From assembly GCF_014637405.1 (NCBI RefSeq), contig NZ_BMEY01000006.1, forward strand, positions 115,357 through 179,356: a stretch of DNA of 64,000 bases. Reading direction: 5' to 3'. Under the pieces are notes generated by a model. It did not search any database. It saw nothing but the letters and a program-made list of their open reading frames with translations, and was not told the DNA's origin. The stretch's first letter is position 1. Each line of letters starts with the position of its first letter. Source of the stretch: Ornithinibacillus halotolerans (lineage in GTDB: Bacteria; Bacillota; Bacilli; Bacillales; Amphibacillaceae). The translations under genes were made by a program, and so were the position numbers. Positions 15,995-24,305 of the stretch are shown here, one piece after another.

Positions 15995-16570
15995 TTGGTT
16001 ATTTTAATTAGTGCGGTTGGAAGTACTGGTAAGACGGTTATGGCGCAAAAACTACTAGAAAAATACCATATACCTTATCTCTCCATCGATCATCTGAAGA
16101 TGGGGATTTATAGGGGATATAATAATTGCGGCTTCACCCCTTTAAGTAGCACAGAAGTAATTGCAGAGAAGTTATGGCCAATCATTAAAGGGATCATTAA
16201 GACGAATATTGAAAATAATCAACATATTATTTTAGAAGGTTGTTATTTACTTCCACAGCATTTGGCTGAATTGGAGAAGCCTTATATGGAAAAAGTTATT
16301 CCAGTGTACTTCGGCTTCTCATCTAATTATATCAAGACGAATTTTATGTCAAAAATTCTTGCATTTCGAGACGCAGTTGAAACGAGGAATTATCCAGAAG
16401 AAAGAACGATTGCAGAGATCATTCAAGAACATGAAAATTTTAAACAAATGTGTGAAAAATACGATATGAGATATTTTGAAATTAATCAGGATTATGAACA
16501 GGAAATGAATGTGATTTATAGCTATTTCGAGATTGAGAAAAGTAGAATAGAGGGGCTTATGATTCCATAA
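15995..16570 (+). CDS. P-loop kinase-like protein (second of the cassette)
   Basis: A 191-residue nucleotide-binding protein. Walker A is SAVGSTGKTVMAQ at the very N-terminus, followed by SIDHLKMG and IILEGCYLL, a layout typical of small adenylate-kinase or phosphoglycerate-kinase-like enzymes. The TTG start lies after GAGGG, six bases from the hydrolase stop. It is only distantly similar to the first kinase of the cassette, so it is not a simple duplication. Substrate unknown. Confidence 0.8.
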   Translation: MVILISAVGSTGKTVMAQKLLEKYHIPYLSIDHLKMGIYRGYNNCGFTPLSSTEVIAEKLWPIIKGIIKTNIENNQHIILEGCYLLPQHLAELEKPYMEKVIPVYFGFSSNYIKTNFMSKILAFRDAVETRNYPEERTIAEIIQEHENFKQMCEKYDMRYFEINQDYEQEMNVIYSYFEIEKSRIEGLMIP

Positions 16571-16608
16571 AAAAGATAGAGGATTACTCTTTTGCTCTAT
16601 CTTTTTTT
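16570..16608. terminator. Bidirectional terminator
   Basis: AAAAAGATAGAG pairs with CTCTATCTTTTT, giving T runs on both strands between the kinase cassette and the convergent MFS gene. Confidence 0.9.
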
Positions 16609-17822
16609 ATAAGTACATAATATAGAAGTAACACTGGTGATAGTATAATGGCGCTAACAACTAAGGCAATTCTTGTCATGAACGTTTCCGCAATTGAACC
16701 AATTATTGGGCCACTTCCAATTTGACCAATTGCGTCCACTTGCCCCTTTATGGAAAAGAATGTAGCCCGCATATTTGATTCTTTAATTAATCGATTTAAC
16801 CATACATCTGTAAGAGGTTCCATAGTTGCTCTGCTCACTTCAAGAATGATATAGCAAATAATTAAACTAATGATAAAAGTAGAGAAGGCAAATCCCAATA
16901 GAGAAACAATAATAAAGGTGCTACCAATAAACAGCGCAATATAAATAGCCTTCAGTTTGCTATAAATATTGCTTTTACTTATAAAATGCAGTGCAATAAA
17001 TGTCACTAAGACGATAATAAATTGTACTCCTCCTGTAAATAATACGAGATCAGAATCTGTTAACAGCGTTAAATTCCCAAATTCCTTCATATGAGATATC
17101 CATAATCTGTCAATTCCTTCACTATACAGACCGAATAATAACCCAATTAATAATAGAATTCGCAATAATAAGCTAGCCTTAGAATATTTAATCACATTCC
17201 TTAAACTGTCTTTCATCTGGGTAAAGGAAGATTGTCTTTCTTCCTTTGGAGCTGGTTTAAAATTATCTTCTTTCATGAAGATATGTAAGATAATTGCTAA
17301 ACCAATCATACCTAAACCACCTATAATAATAGGATAATTTATCATCTGGTATCCTATTAGAATGCTAATCGGAATGGCAATAATCCTACCCAAATTTCCT
17401 GCTCGCGCACCTTTAATAAATGCAAGAGATGACTTTTCCTCTCCAATTTCATCCGCAATCCATGCTTGTCCAGCTCCACTAGTAAATGTATAACCCACTC
17501 CCCATAAAATTTGTGATAGGAGAACGGTGAGAAATAAAGGGAAGAGACCTTCTAATAGAAATCCTGTTCCAATTAATACATACCCAATAACAATTGACAG
17601 TTTTCTGCTTTTCAAATCAGCAACAAGGCCAGTTGGAATTTCAAAGAGAAATACAGTTAGCTCTAGTACTGTCCCTACTAAGACGAGTTGAATTAGAGTA
17701 AGTTCTACAATTTGTACATGATATAACAAATTAACTGTAAAAATAAACGTAAATAAAAATGCAGATGTAAAACTCGTAAAAATATAGACTGTATACGGGT
17801 CTTTAGCTTTTAATAACGACAA
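16584..17822 (-). CDS. MFS transporter
   Basis: A 412-residue, twelve-span major facilitator. The loop between helices 2 and 3 reads GLVADLKSRKLSIVIG, the usual G-x-x-D-R/K motif position. A basic cytoplasmic loop (EDNFKPAPKEERQ) divides the halves. The start is a TTG seven bases after GGAGGGG, with no in-frame ATG nearby. Likely a drug or metabolite exporter; no specific substrate can be read. It is divergent from the RNase J-type gene. Confidence 0.88.
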   Translation of the reverse strand: MSLLKAKDPYTVYIFTSFTSAFLFTFIFTVNLLYHVQIVELTLIQLVLVGTVLELTVFLFEIPTGLVADLKSRKLSIVIGYVLIGTGFLLEGLFPLFLTVLLSQILWGVGYTFTSGAGQAWIADEIGEEKSSLAFIKGARAGNLGRIIAIPISILIGYQMINYPIIIGGLGMIGLAIILHIFMKEDNFKPAPKEERQSSFTQMKDSLRNVIKYSKASLLLRILLLIGLLFGLYSEGIDRLWISHMKEFGNLTLLTDSDLVLFTGGVQFIIVLVTFIALHFISKSNIYSKLKAIYIALFIGSTFIIVSLLGFAFSTFIISLIICYIILEVSRATMEPLTDVWLNRLIKESNMRATFFSIKGQVDAIGQIGSGPIIGSIAETFMTRIALVVSAIILSPVLLLYYVLIKKDRAKE

Positions 17823-18018
17823 ATACTCTCCCCTCCTTTTCCAACATTATACAGGAGGGTAATATATTTGTCTTAAAAACTTGCGACTATTTTAACTTTT
17901 CATACAAAGGGATAGTTAACTTTAAATATTTGTCTTCTTTTAATTTTTCCATTAAGTTTTCATACAAAAAATTACAACAGGGTATAATAAGTAATATTTT
18001 AAGCAGGAGGGTATCGAA

Positions 18019-19677
18019 ATGACTAGTACATTATCTGTTTTTGCCCTAGGCGGTTTATATGAGATAGGAAAGAATATGTATGCAATTGAATATGAGGATG
18101 ACATCATTGTCATTGATTGTGGGAACAAGTTTCCAGACGAAAGTTTATTAGGGATAGATTTGATTATTCCTGATATTACTTACTTGCAAGAGAATAAGGA
18201 TCGAGTTCGAGCAATAATAGTTACTCATGGGCATGAAGACCATATTGGTGGAATTCCCTACTTGTTGAAAAAAATAAATATGCCAGTTTATGCTACGAGG
18301 TTTACTTTAGGATTAATTGAGATTAAGTTGAAGGAGCACCGAATCTTAAGAGAAAGTGAGTTACATGAGATTCATTCCGATTCACAATTACAATTAGGAA
18401 AGATTAATGTCAGCTTTTTTAAAGTAAACCACAGTATTCCCGATTGTTTAGGGATAGTTTTTGATACTCCTGAAGGGACTGTTGTACATACAGGAGATTT
18501 TAAATTTGATTTAACTCCGGCAAATCAAGAACAACCTGAAATTCATAAAATGGCACAGGTAGGAAATAAAGGGGTATTATTACTTTTATCAGAAAGTACG
18601 AACGCGGAAAGAAAGGGATTTACCCCTTCGGAACAAATGGTTGGAGAAAACTTAGAAAATATGATCATGAGATCGAGACAAAAGGTTATTGTGTCTACTT
18701 TTGCTTCCAATATAAGTCGTGTGCAACAAGTTGTGGAGGCATCCGAAAAAACAAACCGGAAAGTAGTTCTTTTAGGTAGGTCGATGGTAAATGTGGTCGG
18801 TGTTGCGTTAGACCGTGGGTATTTAACGGCTCCTAAGGAAATGTTTATTGAAGCGGATGAAATCGATGATTATCCACCGGAAAAAGTAACAATCCTCTGT
18901 ACTGGAAGTCAAGGTGAACCTGGTGCTGCTTTAAGTCGATTATCAACTGGTAATTTTCGAGGAGTAGATATATTAGCTGGGGATACAGTAATACTTGCTG
19001 CGGGTCCAATCCCAGGTAATGAGAAAAATGTTTCTGTTATTATTGATAATCTCTATATGCTCGGGGCAAATGTCATTTATGGTTCAGGTAGTAGCTCTGG
19101 CATGCATGTTTCTGGTCATGGCTATCAAGAGGATTTGAAATTAATGCTTACATTGATGAAACCGAAGTATTTTATACCAATTCACGGAGAATATCGTATG
19201 CTACATCATCATCGACAACTTGCACAGTCGGTTGGAGTGGAGAAGGAGAATATATTTATTTTAAATAATGGTGATGTCGTAGATATTGAAGATTCTATTG
19301 CTCGTAGTACAAGAACAATACCAGCAGGGAGTACGTATGTCGATGGAATCGATGTCGGAAATATGGAATTTGTCCTTCGGGATCGAAAGCAAATATCAGA
19401 GGATGGGATGCTCATGTTAATCCTCACCATGAGTAAACCAGACGCGAGAATGCTTGCTGAACCAGAGATTATTTCACGAGGATTTGTGGATAAAAACTTC
19501 TCAGAACTAAGAAAAGGGATTATAAAGATTATCCATAATACAGTGGAAGAACTTCATGAAGAAAATCGGTATTCATGGAATACGAAGAAAAAGAATATTA
19601 AACGATTAGTAGCCAAATATGTGAAAGACCGGACGAGAAAGTCACCGATGATTATACCTATCCTTATTGAAGTTTAG
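18019..19677 (+). CDS. Ribonuclease J family protein, divergent paralogue
   Basis: A 552-residue metallo-beta-lactamase/beta-CASP ribonuclease, the length of RNase J1/J2. It has HGHEDHIGG (residues 70-78), HSIPD, HTGDFKFD, the beta-CASP blocks CTGSQGEP and HVSGHGYQED, IHGEYR, and the C-terminal domain ending PMIIPILIEV. All metal ligands of active RNase J appear present. Two extra Gly/Ser residues groups (YGSGSSSGMHVSG) widen the loop before the phosphate-binding His. It matches neither J1 nor J2 closely from memory, so it may be an accessory third copy. It stands alone, after AGGAGGG. Confidence 0.9.
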   Translation: MTSTLSVFALGGLYEIGKNMYAIEYEDDIIVIDCGNKFPDESLLGIDLIIPDITYLQENKDRVRAIIVTHGHEDHIGGIPYLLKKINMPVYATRFTLGLIEIKLKEHRILRESELHEIHSDSQLQLGKINVSFFKVNHSIPDCLGIVFDTPEGTVVHTGDFKFDLTPANQEQPEIHKMAQVGNKGVLLLLSESTNAERKGFTPSEQMVGENLENMIMRSRQKVIVSTFASNISRVQQVVEASEKTNRKVVLLGRSMVNVVGVALDRGYLTAPKEMFIEADEIDDYPPEKVTILCTGSQGEPGAALSRLSTGNFRGVDILAGDTVILAAGPIPGNEKNVSVIIDNLYMLGANVIYGSGSSSGMHVSGHGYQEDLKLMLTLMKPKYFIPIHGEYRMLHHHRQLAQSVGVEKENIFILNNGDVVDIEDSIARSTRTIPAGSTYVDGIDVGNMEFVLRDRKQISEDGMLMLILTMSKPDARMLAEPEIISRGFVDKNFSELRKGIIKIIHNTVEELHEENRYSWNTKKKNIKRLVAKYVKDRTRKSPMIIPILIEV

Positions 19678-19813
19678 AAGATCTATAAATATAGAATTAA
19701 ATAAGGTTAAACTTAGAAGGCTAGTTGTTCCAGCTTATATGGATAATAACTCTATAGAGGATTCAGAACCTAAAGAATAAGAGTAGATTCTCATCGAAGT
19801 TATAACTTAAAAG

Positions 19814-19846
19814 AAAGACCGATATACTTAAGTCGGTCTTTTTCTT
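19814..19846. terminator. Terminator between RNase J-type and deaminase genes
   Basis: AAAGACCGA pairs with TCGGTCTTT around a short loop, with T/A runs on both sides between convergent genes. Confidence 0.85.
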
Positions 19847-20338
19847 TTATTTTCTTAAATTATCAACATGATTCGAGTTCATAGACCATTGTTTCATTAA
19901 TTCTATTTGCTTTATTTTTAAATCGTCATATGGTTCTTCCATTATCTCTATTTCATTATACTTTTTCTCGAATAGTTGAGCTTCTTTTACCTTATTAAAA
20001 CTCCCAAAACCACTATCGTCATTCAATATCCAAACCACTTTTTTTATATTTGCAAATAGTATTGCTCCTGTGCACATGAGACATGGTTCTAATGAACTGT
20101 ATAACGTTAATTTCTTTCCATGGACTTTTGCGTCTAATACGGTTTTGCCTGCAAGTTGTATAGCATTAATTTCGGCATGTGCAGTGGCATCATGATGGGA
20201 ATGAACTTGGTTACGTCCTTTGGCAACAATTTGATTATTTTCATCAACAAGTATTGCACCAACTGGATATGTATTTTCCACTAAAGCATGTTCGGCTTCT
20301 TCTAGAGCAATTTCTAAGAAAAGTTTATCTTTATTCAA
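19847..20338 (-). CDS. Nucleoside/nucleobase deaminase (TadA/guanine deaminase fold)
   Basis: A 163-residue cytidine-deaminase-fold enzyme. The zinc site is HAEINA (His ligand and proton-shuttling Glu) and PCLMC (two Cys ligands). The N-terminal block YPVGAILVDENNQIVAKGRN is typical. Length and motif order fit TadA-like and guanine-deaminase-like proteins. A terminal NSNHVDNLRK tail does not decide between them. Whether it edits tRNA or deaminates a free base or nucleoside cannot be settled here. Confidence 0.85.
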   Translation of the reverse strand: MNKDKLFLEIALEEAEHALVENTYPVGAILVDENNQIVAKGRNQVHSHHDATAHAEINAIQLAGKTVLDAKVHGKKLTLYSSLEPCLMCTGAILFANIKKVVWILNDDSGFGSFNKVKEAQLFEKKYNEIEIMEEPYDDLKIKQIELMKQWSMNSNHVDNLRK

Positions 20339-20423
20339 GCTACTCCTCCTTTAGATCCTATCAATATATACAACGTTTATTGTTATTCAAGTTCATTTTA
20401 TCAAAAATCATACTTGAAATAGC

Positions 20424-20442
20424 TTTGAGAACGCTTCTCAAA
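20424..20442. promoter_or_regulatory. Palindrome upstream of liaI, candidate LiaR site
   Basis: TTTGAGAACGCTTCTCAAA is a perfect inverted repeat with a 3-base centre. A related arm, CTTGAAAAAGCTTCGAGAA, recurs about 50 bases downstream. Both lie between the deaminase and liaI. They could be LiaR or other operator sequences of the Lia operon. This is assigned by position only. Confidence 0.4.
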
Positions 20443-20623
20443 TTCATCTCATGAAAATTATCACTTGAAAAAGCTTCGAGAAGGCCCAAAACCAACCTAT
20501 AAAAAGGCAAGCCCTATGCCGAGATAAGCCTCAAGTCCTAGTTCAAAATATAGCTGAGGCTCATTATCCAAATCATAAATCCTCGGTAAACTTAAATCAA
20601 GATAAAGAAAGGAGGCAGGTAAC

Positions 20624-20974
20624 ATGAGAAAATTTTTGTTGTTTGTTGGAGGGTTAGTTGCTTTACTCGTATTGTTAGTTAATCTAGGGCCAATGGTACT
20701 ACTAGGATTAAGCATCTGGTTACTATATATCATCTTTAAGAAATTTGTAAAAAGTGATTCAACTGCTGGAAAGATTGGTTGGGTTATCCTTGGCTTATTA
20801 GTCCTCGGAATGGCATTTTCAAATATTTATGCTGTCCTTGGAATAGCTGCAGCATTTGCATTGTACTGGATCTTCAAAAATTGGAAAAATGATGATTCTG
20901 ATCCAGTAGTAGATTCTGATGAAGATGATCCTTTTCGAAATTTTGAACGTCAATGGGCAGAAATGAACAATTAA
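20624..20974 (+). CDS. liaI: LiaI-type small membrane protein
   Basis: A 116-residue protein with hydrophobic helices at about residues 5-40 and 50-88 and an acidic C-terminal tail (SDEDDPFRNFERQW). Size, topology and position directly before a PspA-family gene fit LiaI, the membrane anchor for LiaH in Bacillus. AAAGGAGGC precedes the ATG. First gene of liaI-liaH-liaF-liaS-liaR. In B. subtilis the first two genes are the main LiaR-induced outputs under bacitracin or daptomycin-type stress. Confidence 0.8.
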   Translation: MRKFLLFVGGLVALLVLLVNLGPMVLLGLSIWLLYIIFKKFVKSDSTAGKIGWVILGLLVLGMAFSNIYAVLGIAAAFALYWIFKNWKNDDSDPVVDSDEDDPFRNFERQWAEMNN

Positions 20975-21087
20975 ATTTATCACGGTTTACTCAACTTTCG
21001 TGTGGGATATAACAAAATAAATAAAGCTTCTGTTCATAAGTAATTAAAAATAAATTTTTAATGTACCTTCAAACCCAAATTAAGCTC

Positions 21088-21117
21088 CCTAGCCCAGTAA
21101 GCATGCTTTCGGCTAGG
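21088..21117 (+). other. Hairpin in the liaI-liaH gap
   Basis: CCTAGCC pairs with GGCTAGG, enclosing an AAGCATGCTT palindrome, and is not followed by a T run. It lies just before the liaH ribosome binding site, so it is more likely an RNA processing or stabilising element than a terminator. Confidence 0.5.
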
Positions 21118-21142
21118 TAATAAATAAAAGGAGATGACGATT

Positions 21143-21778
21143 ATGTCAAACATTTTTACACGTATTAAAGATTCAATTGAAGCTGATTTACATGAAATGC
21201 TCGATAAAAAGGAGCAGAAAAATCCAATTGGTGCACTGAACCAATACTTACGCCAGGCAGAACAAGAAGTAGAGAAAGTTCGTAAATTAATCGAACGTCA
21301 GTATAAATTAAAGGATGAATTTTCAAAGGAATATTTAAAGGCAGCAGAAATGGCAGAAAAAAGACAAAAGCAAGCTGACATAGCTGAAAGAGCTGGCGAA
21401 GAGCAAATGGCTGCTTTTGCACAGAAGGAATATGAGGAATACCAAGCACGTGCAGAAAGAATGAAAGCATCTCGTCAAGAAGCAATTAATCAACTAGACA
21501 CATTAGAACAAAAATATGAAGAAATGAAACATCGCATTAAAGATATGCGTCTTCGTCGAATGGAATTAATGGGGCGTGAGAATGTTATTCATGCGAATCA
21601 TCAAATTAACCGTGTAATGGAAGAAGTGTCCGATAAACCGTTCTCTAAATTTGCGGAAATGGAACGCTATATCGAGAACCTGGAGTATAAGGTAAATAGT
21701 GCATACTATAAAAGTACGTTCGATACTAAAATTGCCCAACTAGAAAAAGAAATGAGAATGAAGGAAAAAACGAACTAA
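21143..21778 (+). CDS. liaH: PspA/IM30 family protein LiaH
   Basis: A 211-residue, almost wholly alpha-helical coiled-coil protein, rich in Lys, Glu, Arg and Gln. It has the PspA/Vipp1 pattern of N-terminal amphipathic helix (SNIFTRIKDSIEADLHEML), then NPIGALNQYLRQAEQEVEK and a long coiled coil to about residue 200. It forms large oligomers that protect the stressed membrane. AAAGGAG directly abuts an ATG three codons upstream, so the second ATG at proper spacing is chosen. A hairpin follows, which may partly insulate liaIH from liaFSR. Confidence 0.9.
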   Translation: MSNIFTRIKDSIEADLHEMLDKKEQKNPIGALNQYLRQAEQEVEKVRKLIERQYKLKDEFSKEYLKAAEMAEKRQKQADIAERAGEEQMAAFAQKEYEEYQARAERMKASRQEAINQLDTLEQKYEEMKHRIKDMRLRRMELMGRENVIHANHQINRVMEEVSDKPFSKFAEMERYIENLEYKVNSAYYKSTFDTKIAQLEKEMRMKEKTN

Positions 21779-21816
21779 GGGACATGACCTAATCTAGCAA
21801 AAAATGGTATACTACT

Positions 21817-21842
21817 GACAGGCCCAAGGGATTGGGCCTGTC
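21817..21842 (+). terminator. Attenuator-like hairpin between liaH and liaF
   Basis: GACAGGCCCAA pairs perfectly with TTGGGCCTGTC around a 4-base loop, followed by TTGAGTTT instead of a full T run. It should act as a partial terminator, leaving high liaIH and lower liaFSR transcript. A TATACT hexamer just upstream could serve a weak liaF promoter. Confidence 0.7.
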
Positions 21843-21873
21843 TTGAGTTTAAGCACTAGGGAGGATTACTATT

Positions 21874-22596
21874 ATGTTCAGAAGGCTAAAAACAGATACA
21901 TTAAATTGGATACTGATCGTAGGAGTAATCCTTCTTATTGTAGAAATATTTTTCAATTTTGGTGGAGCTATTATCCCAGCTATATTCTCAAGCATTATGG
22001 CTTATGTAGGGTGGAAAAACTTTTCAAAACTATGGGGGAAAATTTTACTTGGAATTGGACTCGTCATATTAGTTTTTTCTATTTTAAATTTATTAGTTGT
22101 TCGGTTTCTTATTATTGTAGTCATCGTACTATTTATAATGGATTATGTCGATTCTAAAAAGAAAGACTTAAAACCAGATTTACCGAGTAATGTGATAAAT
22201 AATGATCGATTAATTAAGGTGAATCCATTTTTTCAAAATAAACTATATGGTGACCAGAATACAGAAGATACAGTTTACCAGTGGCGAGATGTCAACATTC
22301 ACGGTGCATTCGGTGATCGAATGATTGATCTAAGTAATACAGTTCTTCCGAATGATACAGCTGTTATTTCTATACGCCATGTGATGGGAAATATCGAGAT
22401 TTATGTCCCTTATGATGTGGAAGTAAGTATTCATCACAGTTCTGTTTTTGGAAGGGCATATATTTTTGGTGACTATCAAGAAGATTTACTGAATAAATCC
22501 CTTTTATACCAAACGGAAAATTACGACACCACCTACCCAAGAGTGAAGATTATCACTTCCTTATTTTCCGGTGATATCGAGGTGAAGCGTATATGA
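21874..22596 (+). CDS. liaF: LiaF, membrane inhibitor of the LiaSR system
   Basis: A 240-residue protein with three to four hydrophobic segments in residues 10-92 and a soluble C-terminal beta domain that includes DVNIHGAFGDRMIDLSN and VMGNIEIYVP, characteristic of the LiaF/VraT C-terminal domain. In Bacillus it keeps LiaS in check without stress. GGGAGGATT precedes the ATG. It overlaps liaS by four bases. Confidence 0.92.
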   Translation: MFRRLKTDTLNWILIVGVILLIVEIFFNFGGAIIPAIFSSIMAYVGWKNFSKLWGKILLGIGLVILVFSILNLLVVRFLIIVVIVLFIMDYVDSKKKDLKPDLPSNVINNDRLIKVNPFFQNKLYGDQNTEDTVYQWRDVNIHGAFGDRMIDLSNTVLPNDTAVISIRHVMGNIEIYVPYDVEVSIHHSSVFGRAYIFGDYQEDLLNKSLLYQTENYDTTYPRVKIITSLFSGDIEVKRI

Positions 22597-23636
22597 GTAC
22601 CGTACTTCGCCATATTGTCATTGGAATTGTATTTAGTTTAATGTTAACAATTGTCGTAATAGGATTGACTTTCTTTGTAAATGAAAACTTAACTTGGGTT
22701 ATGTTGTTGGAGATGAAAGTTGGCAAATTCTCTTATCTTGTTACTATTTTAGCAATAGCTGTTATTATTGGTACCATTTCTGGAATTACAATTGGGTGGT
22801 ACTGGAAGCAACGAATCCAACAGATAAATCGAAAATTAGATAATCTAATCAAAGGACAAAAACTAGAAACGATTGAAGATCCGTATAAAGAAATAAAAAG
22901 TATTCAGCAAAAATTACATCAGATTCAAGAAAAATTTAACAAGCAAGCAGAACATGCACAAAGTCTGGCAACAAAACGAGCAGAAGAACGAGAAAAAAGC
23001 TTGCAAGATATCGTTGTTCAAGAGCGAAATCGACTAGCAAGGGAATTACATGATTCTGTTAGCCAACAATTATTTGCAGCTTCCATGATGATGTCTGCGA
23101 TTAATGAATCATCCAGTTTATTAGATGATACCGTTAAAAAACAGTTGCAAATGGTAGAAAAAATGATCCAGCAGTCTCAGTTAGAAATGCGAGCATTATT
23201 ATTACATTTAAGACCTGTTGCACTAAAAGGAAAGTCTTTAGTTGAAGGAATGGAAGAATTATTAGCTGAGCTAAAGCAAAAAGTCCCGATGGAAATTACT
23301 ATCAAGGCAGAAAAGTTCCAACTAGATAAGGGAGTAGAAGACCAACTGTTCCGTATTTTACAGGAGTCGGTTTCTAATACACTTAGACATTCAGGAGCTA
23401 CTACCCTTCAAGTCGTGTTAATTCAACGTGATAATTTTGTCATACTTCGTGTAAAAGATGATGGTGTTGGATTTAATGTGAGTGATGTTAAGACAGGTTC
23501 TTATGGATTACAAAATATGGAAGAACGTGCACTGGAAATTGGTGGAACAATGAAACTTGTTTCTTTACCAAATCAAGGAACACATTTAGAAGTAAAAGTT
23601 CCAATTATTCGAAAGGAAGATGAAACGGATGATTAG
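22593..23636 (+). CDS. liaS: Sensor histidine kinase LiaS
   Basis: A 347-residue kinase with two membrane helices (about residues 8-28 and 45-68) and a short outside loop, the intramembrane-sensing layout of LiaS/VraS. A HAMP-like coiled linker leads to the phospho-accepting His in RLARELHDSVSQQLF. The ATPase domain has QESVSNTLRHSGA, KDDGVGF and GSYGLQNMEERA. The start overlaps liaF (ATGA) and the end overlaps liaR. It responds to lipid-II-cycle antibiotics in relatives. Confidence 0.94.
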   Translation: MSTVLRHIVIGIVFSLMLTIVVIGLTFFVNENLTWVMLLEMKVGKFSYLVTILAIAVIIGTISGITIGWYWKQRIQQINRKLDNLIKGQKLETIEDPYKEIKSIQQKLHQIQEKFNKQAEHAQSLATKRAEEREKSLQDIVVQERNRLARELHDSVSQQLFAASMMMSAINESSSLLDDTVKKQLQMVEKMIQQSQLEMRALLLHLRPVALKGKSLVEGMEELLAELKQKVPMEITIKAEKFQLDKGVEDQLFRILQESVSNTLRHSGATTLQVVLIQRDNFVILRVKDDGVGFNVSDVKTGSYGLQNMEERALEIGGTMKLVSLPNQGTHLEVKVPIIRKEDETDD

Positions 23637-24261
23637 AGTTCTTTTCGCAGATGATCATGAAATGGTACGTATTGGTGTATCAGCCTACCTCTCTTCACAA
23701 CCGGATATTGAAATTGTTGCTGAAGCAAGTGATGGTGGGCCAGCAGTTGACCTAGCATTGGAGCTAAGACCTGACATTATTTTAATGGACCTCGTGATGA
23801 AGGAAATGGACGGTATAGAAGCAACGAGAAGAATTATCGAAGAGTGGCCAGAAGCAAAAATTATCATTGTCACTAGCTTTTTAGATGATGAGAAAGTGTA
23901 CCCTGCTTTAGAAGCAGGAGCTACTAGTTATATGTTGAAAACTTCGAAAGCAGAAGAAATTGCTAAGGCAATCCGAAGCACGTATGAGGGGCAATCCGTA
24001 CTTGAACCTCAAGTGACGGGGAAAATCATGACGAAAATGCGTGAAAAACCAATCGAGCATCTACATGACCAGTTAACAGATCGAGAAATGGAGATTCTTT
24101 TATTAATTGCACAAGGTAAGTCAAATCAAGAGATAGCGGATGAGTTGTTTATCGCGTTAAAGACAGTGAAAGTTCATGTGAGCAATATTTTAGGGAAGCT
24201 TGAAGTACAAGATCGAACACAAGCTGTTATATATGCTTTTAAGCATAATTTGGTAGAGTAG
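23629..24261 (+). CDS. liaR: Response regulator LiaR
   Basis: A 210-residue NarL-family regulator: receiver with ADDHEM acidic pocket, phospho-accepting Asp54 in LMDLVMKEMDG, switch Lys in MLKTSKA, and a LuxR helix-turn-helix near residues 145-205 (SNQEIADELFIALKTVKVH). An ATG three codons upstream is possible, but the chosen one is better spaced from AAGGAAG. It overlaps liaS by eight bases and ends the operon at a dyad terminator. Close to LiaR/VraR in length and sequence. Confidence 0.94.
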   Translation: MIRVLFADDHEMVRIGVSAYLSSQPDIEIVAEASDGGPAVDLALELRPDIILMDLVMKEMDGIEATRRIIEEWPEAKIIIVTSFLDDEKVYPALEAGATSYMLKTSKAEEIAKAIRSTYEGQSVLEPQVTGKIMTKMREKPIEHLHDQLTDREMEILLLIAQGKSNQEIADELFIALKTVKVHVSNILGKLEVQDRTQAVIYAFKHNLVE

Positions 24262-24305
24262 GGGGGACAGTCCCCATGTGAAATGTTCACATGGGGACTG
24301 TCCCC
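24261..24305. repeat. GGGGACAGTCCCC dyad, full-length copy between liaR and ltaE
   Basis: GGGGGACAGTCCCCATGTG pairs with CACATGGGGACTGTCCCC around a 7-base loop. It directly follows the liaR stop and also encodes the last residues of the convergent threonine aldolase. The stem could terminate transcription from both sides. Confidence 0.85.

Noticed and set aside
20179-20454. 91-residue plus-strand frame opposite the nucleoside deaminase
   Set aside because: Shadow of the deaminase gene, without ribosome binding site or recognisable protein features.
24261-24305. Insertion sequence end
   Set aside because: No transposase or target duplication is linked to the dyad; it is better described as a REP-like terminator repeat.
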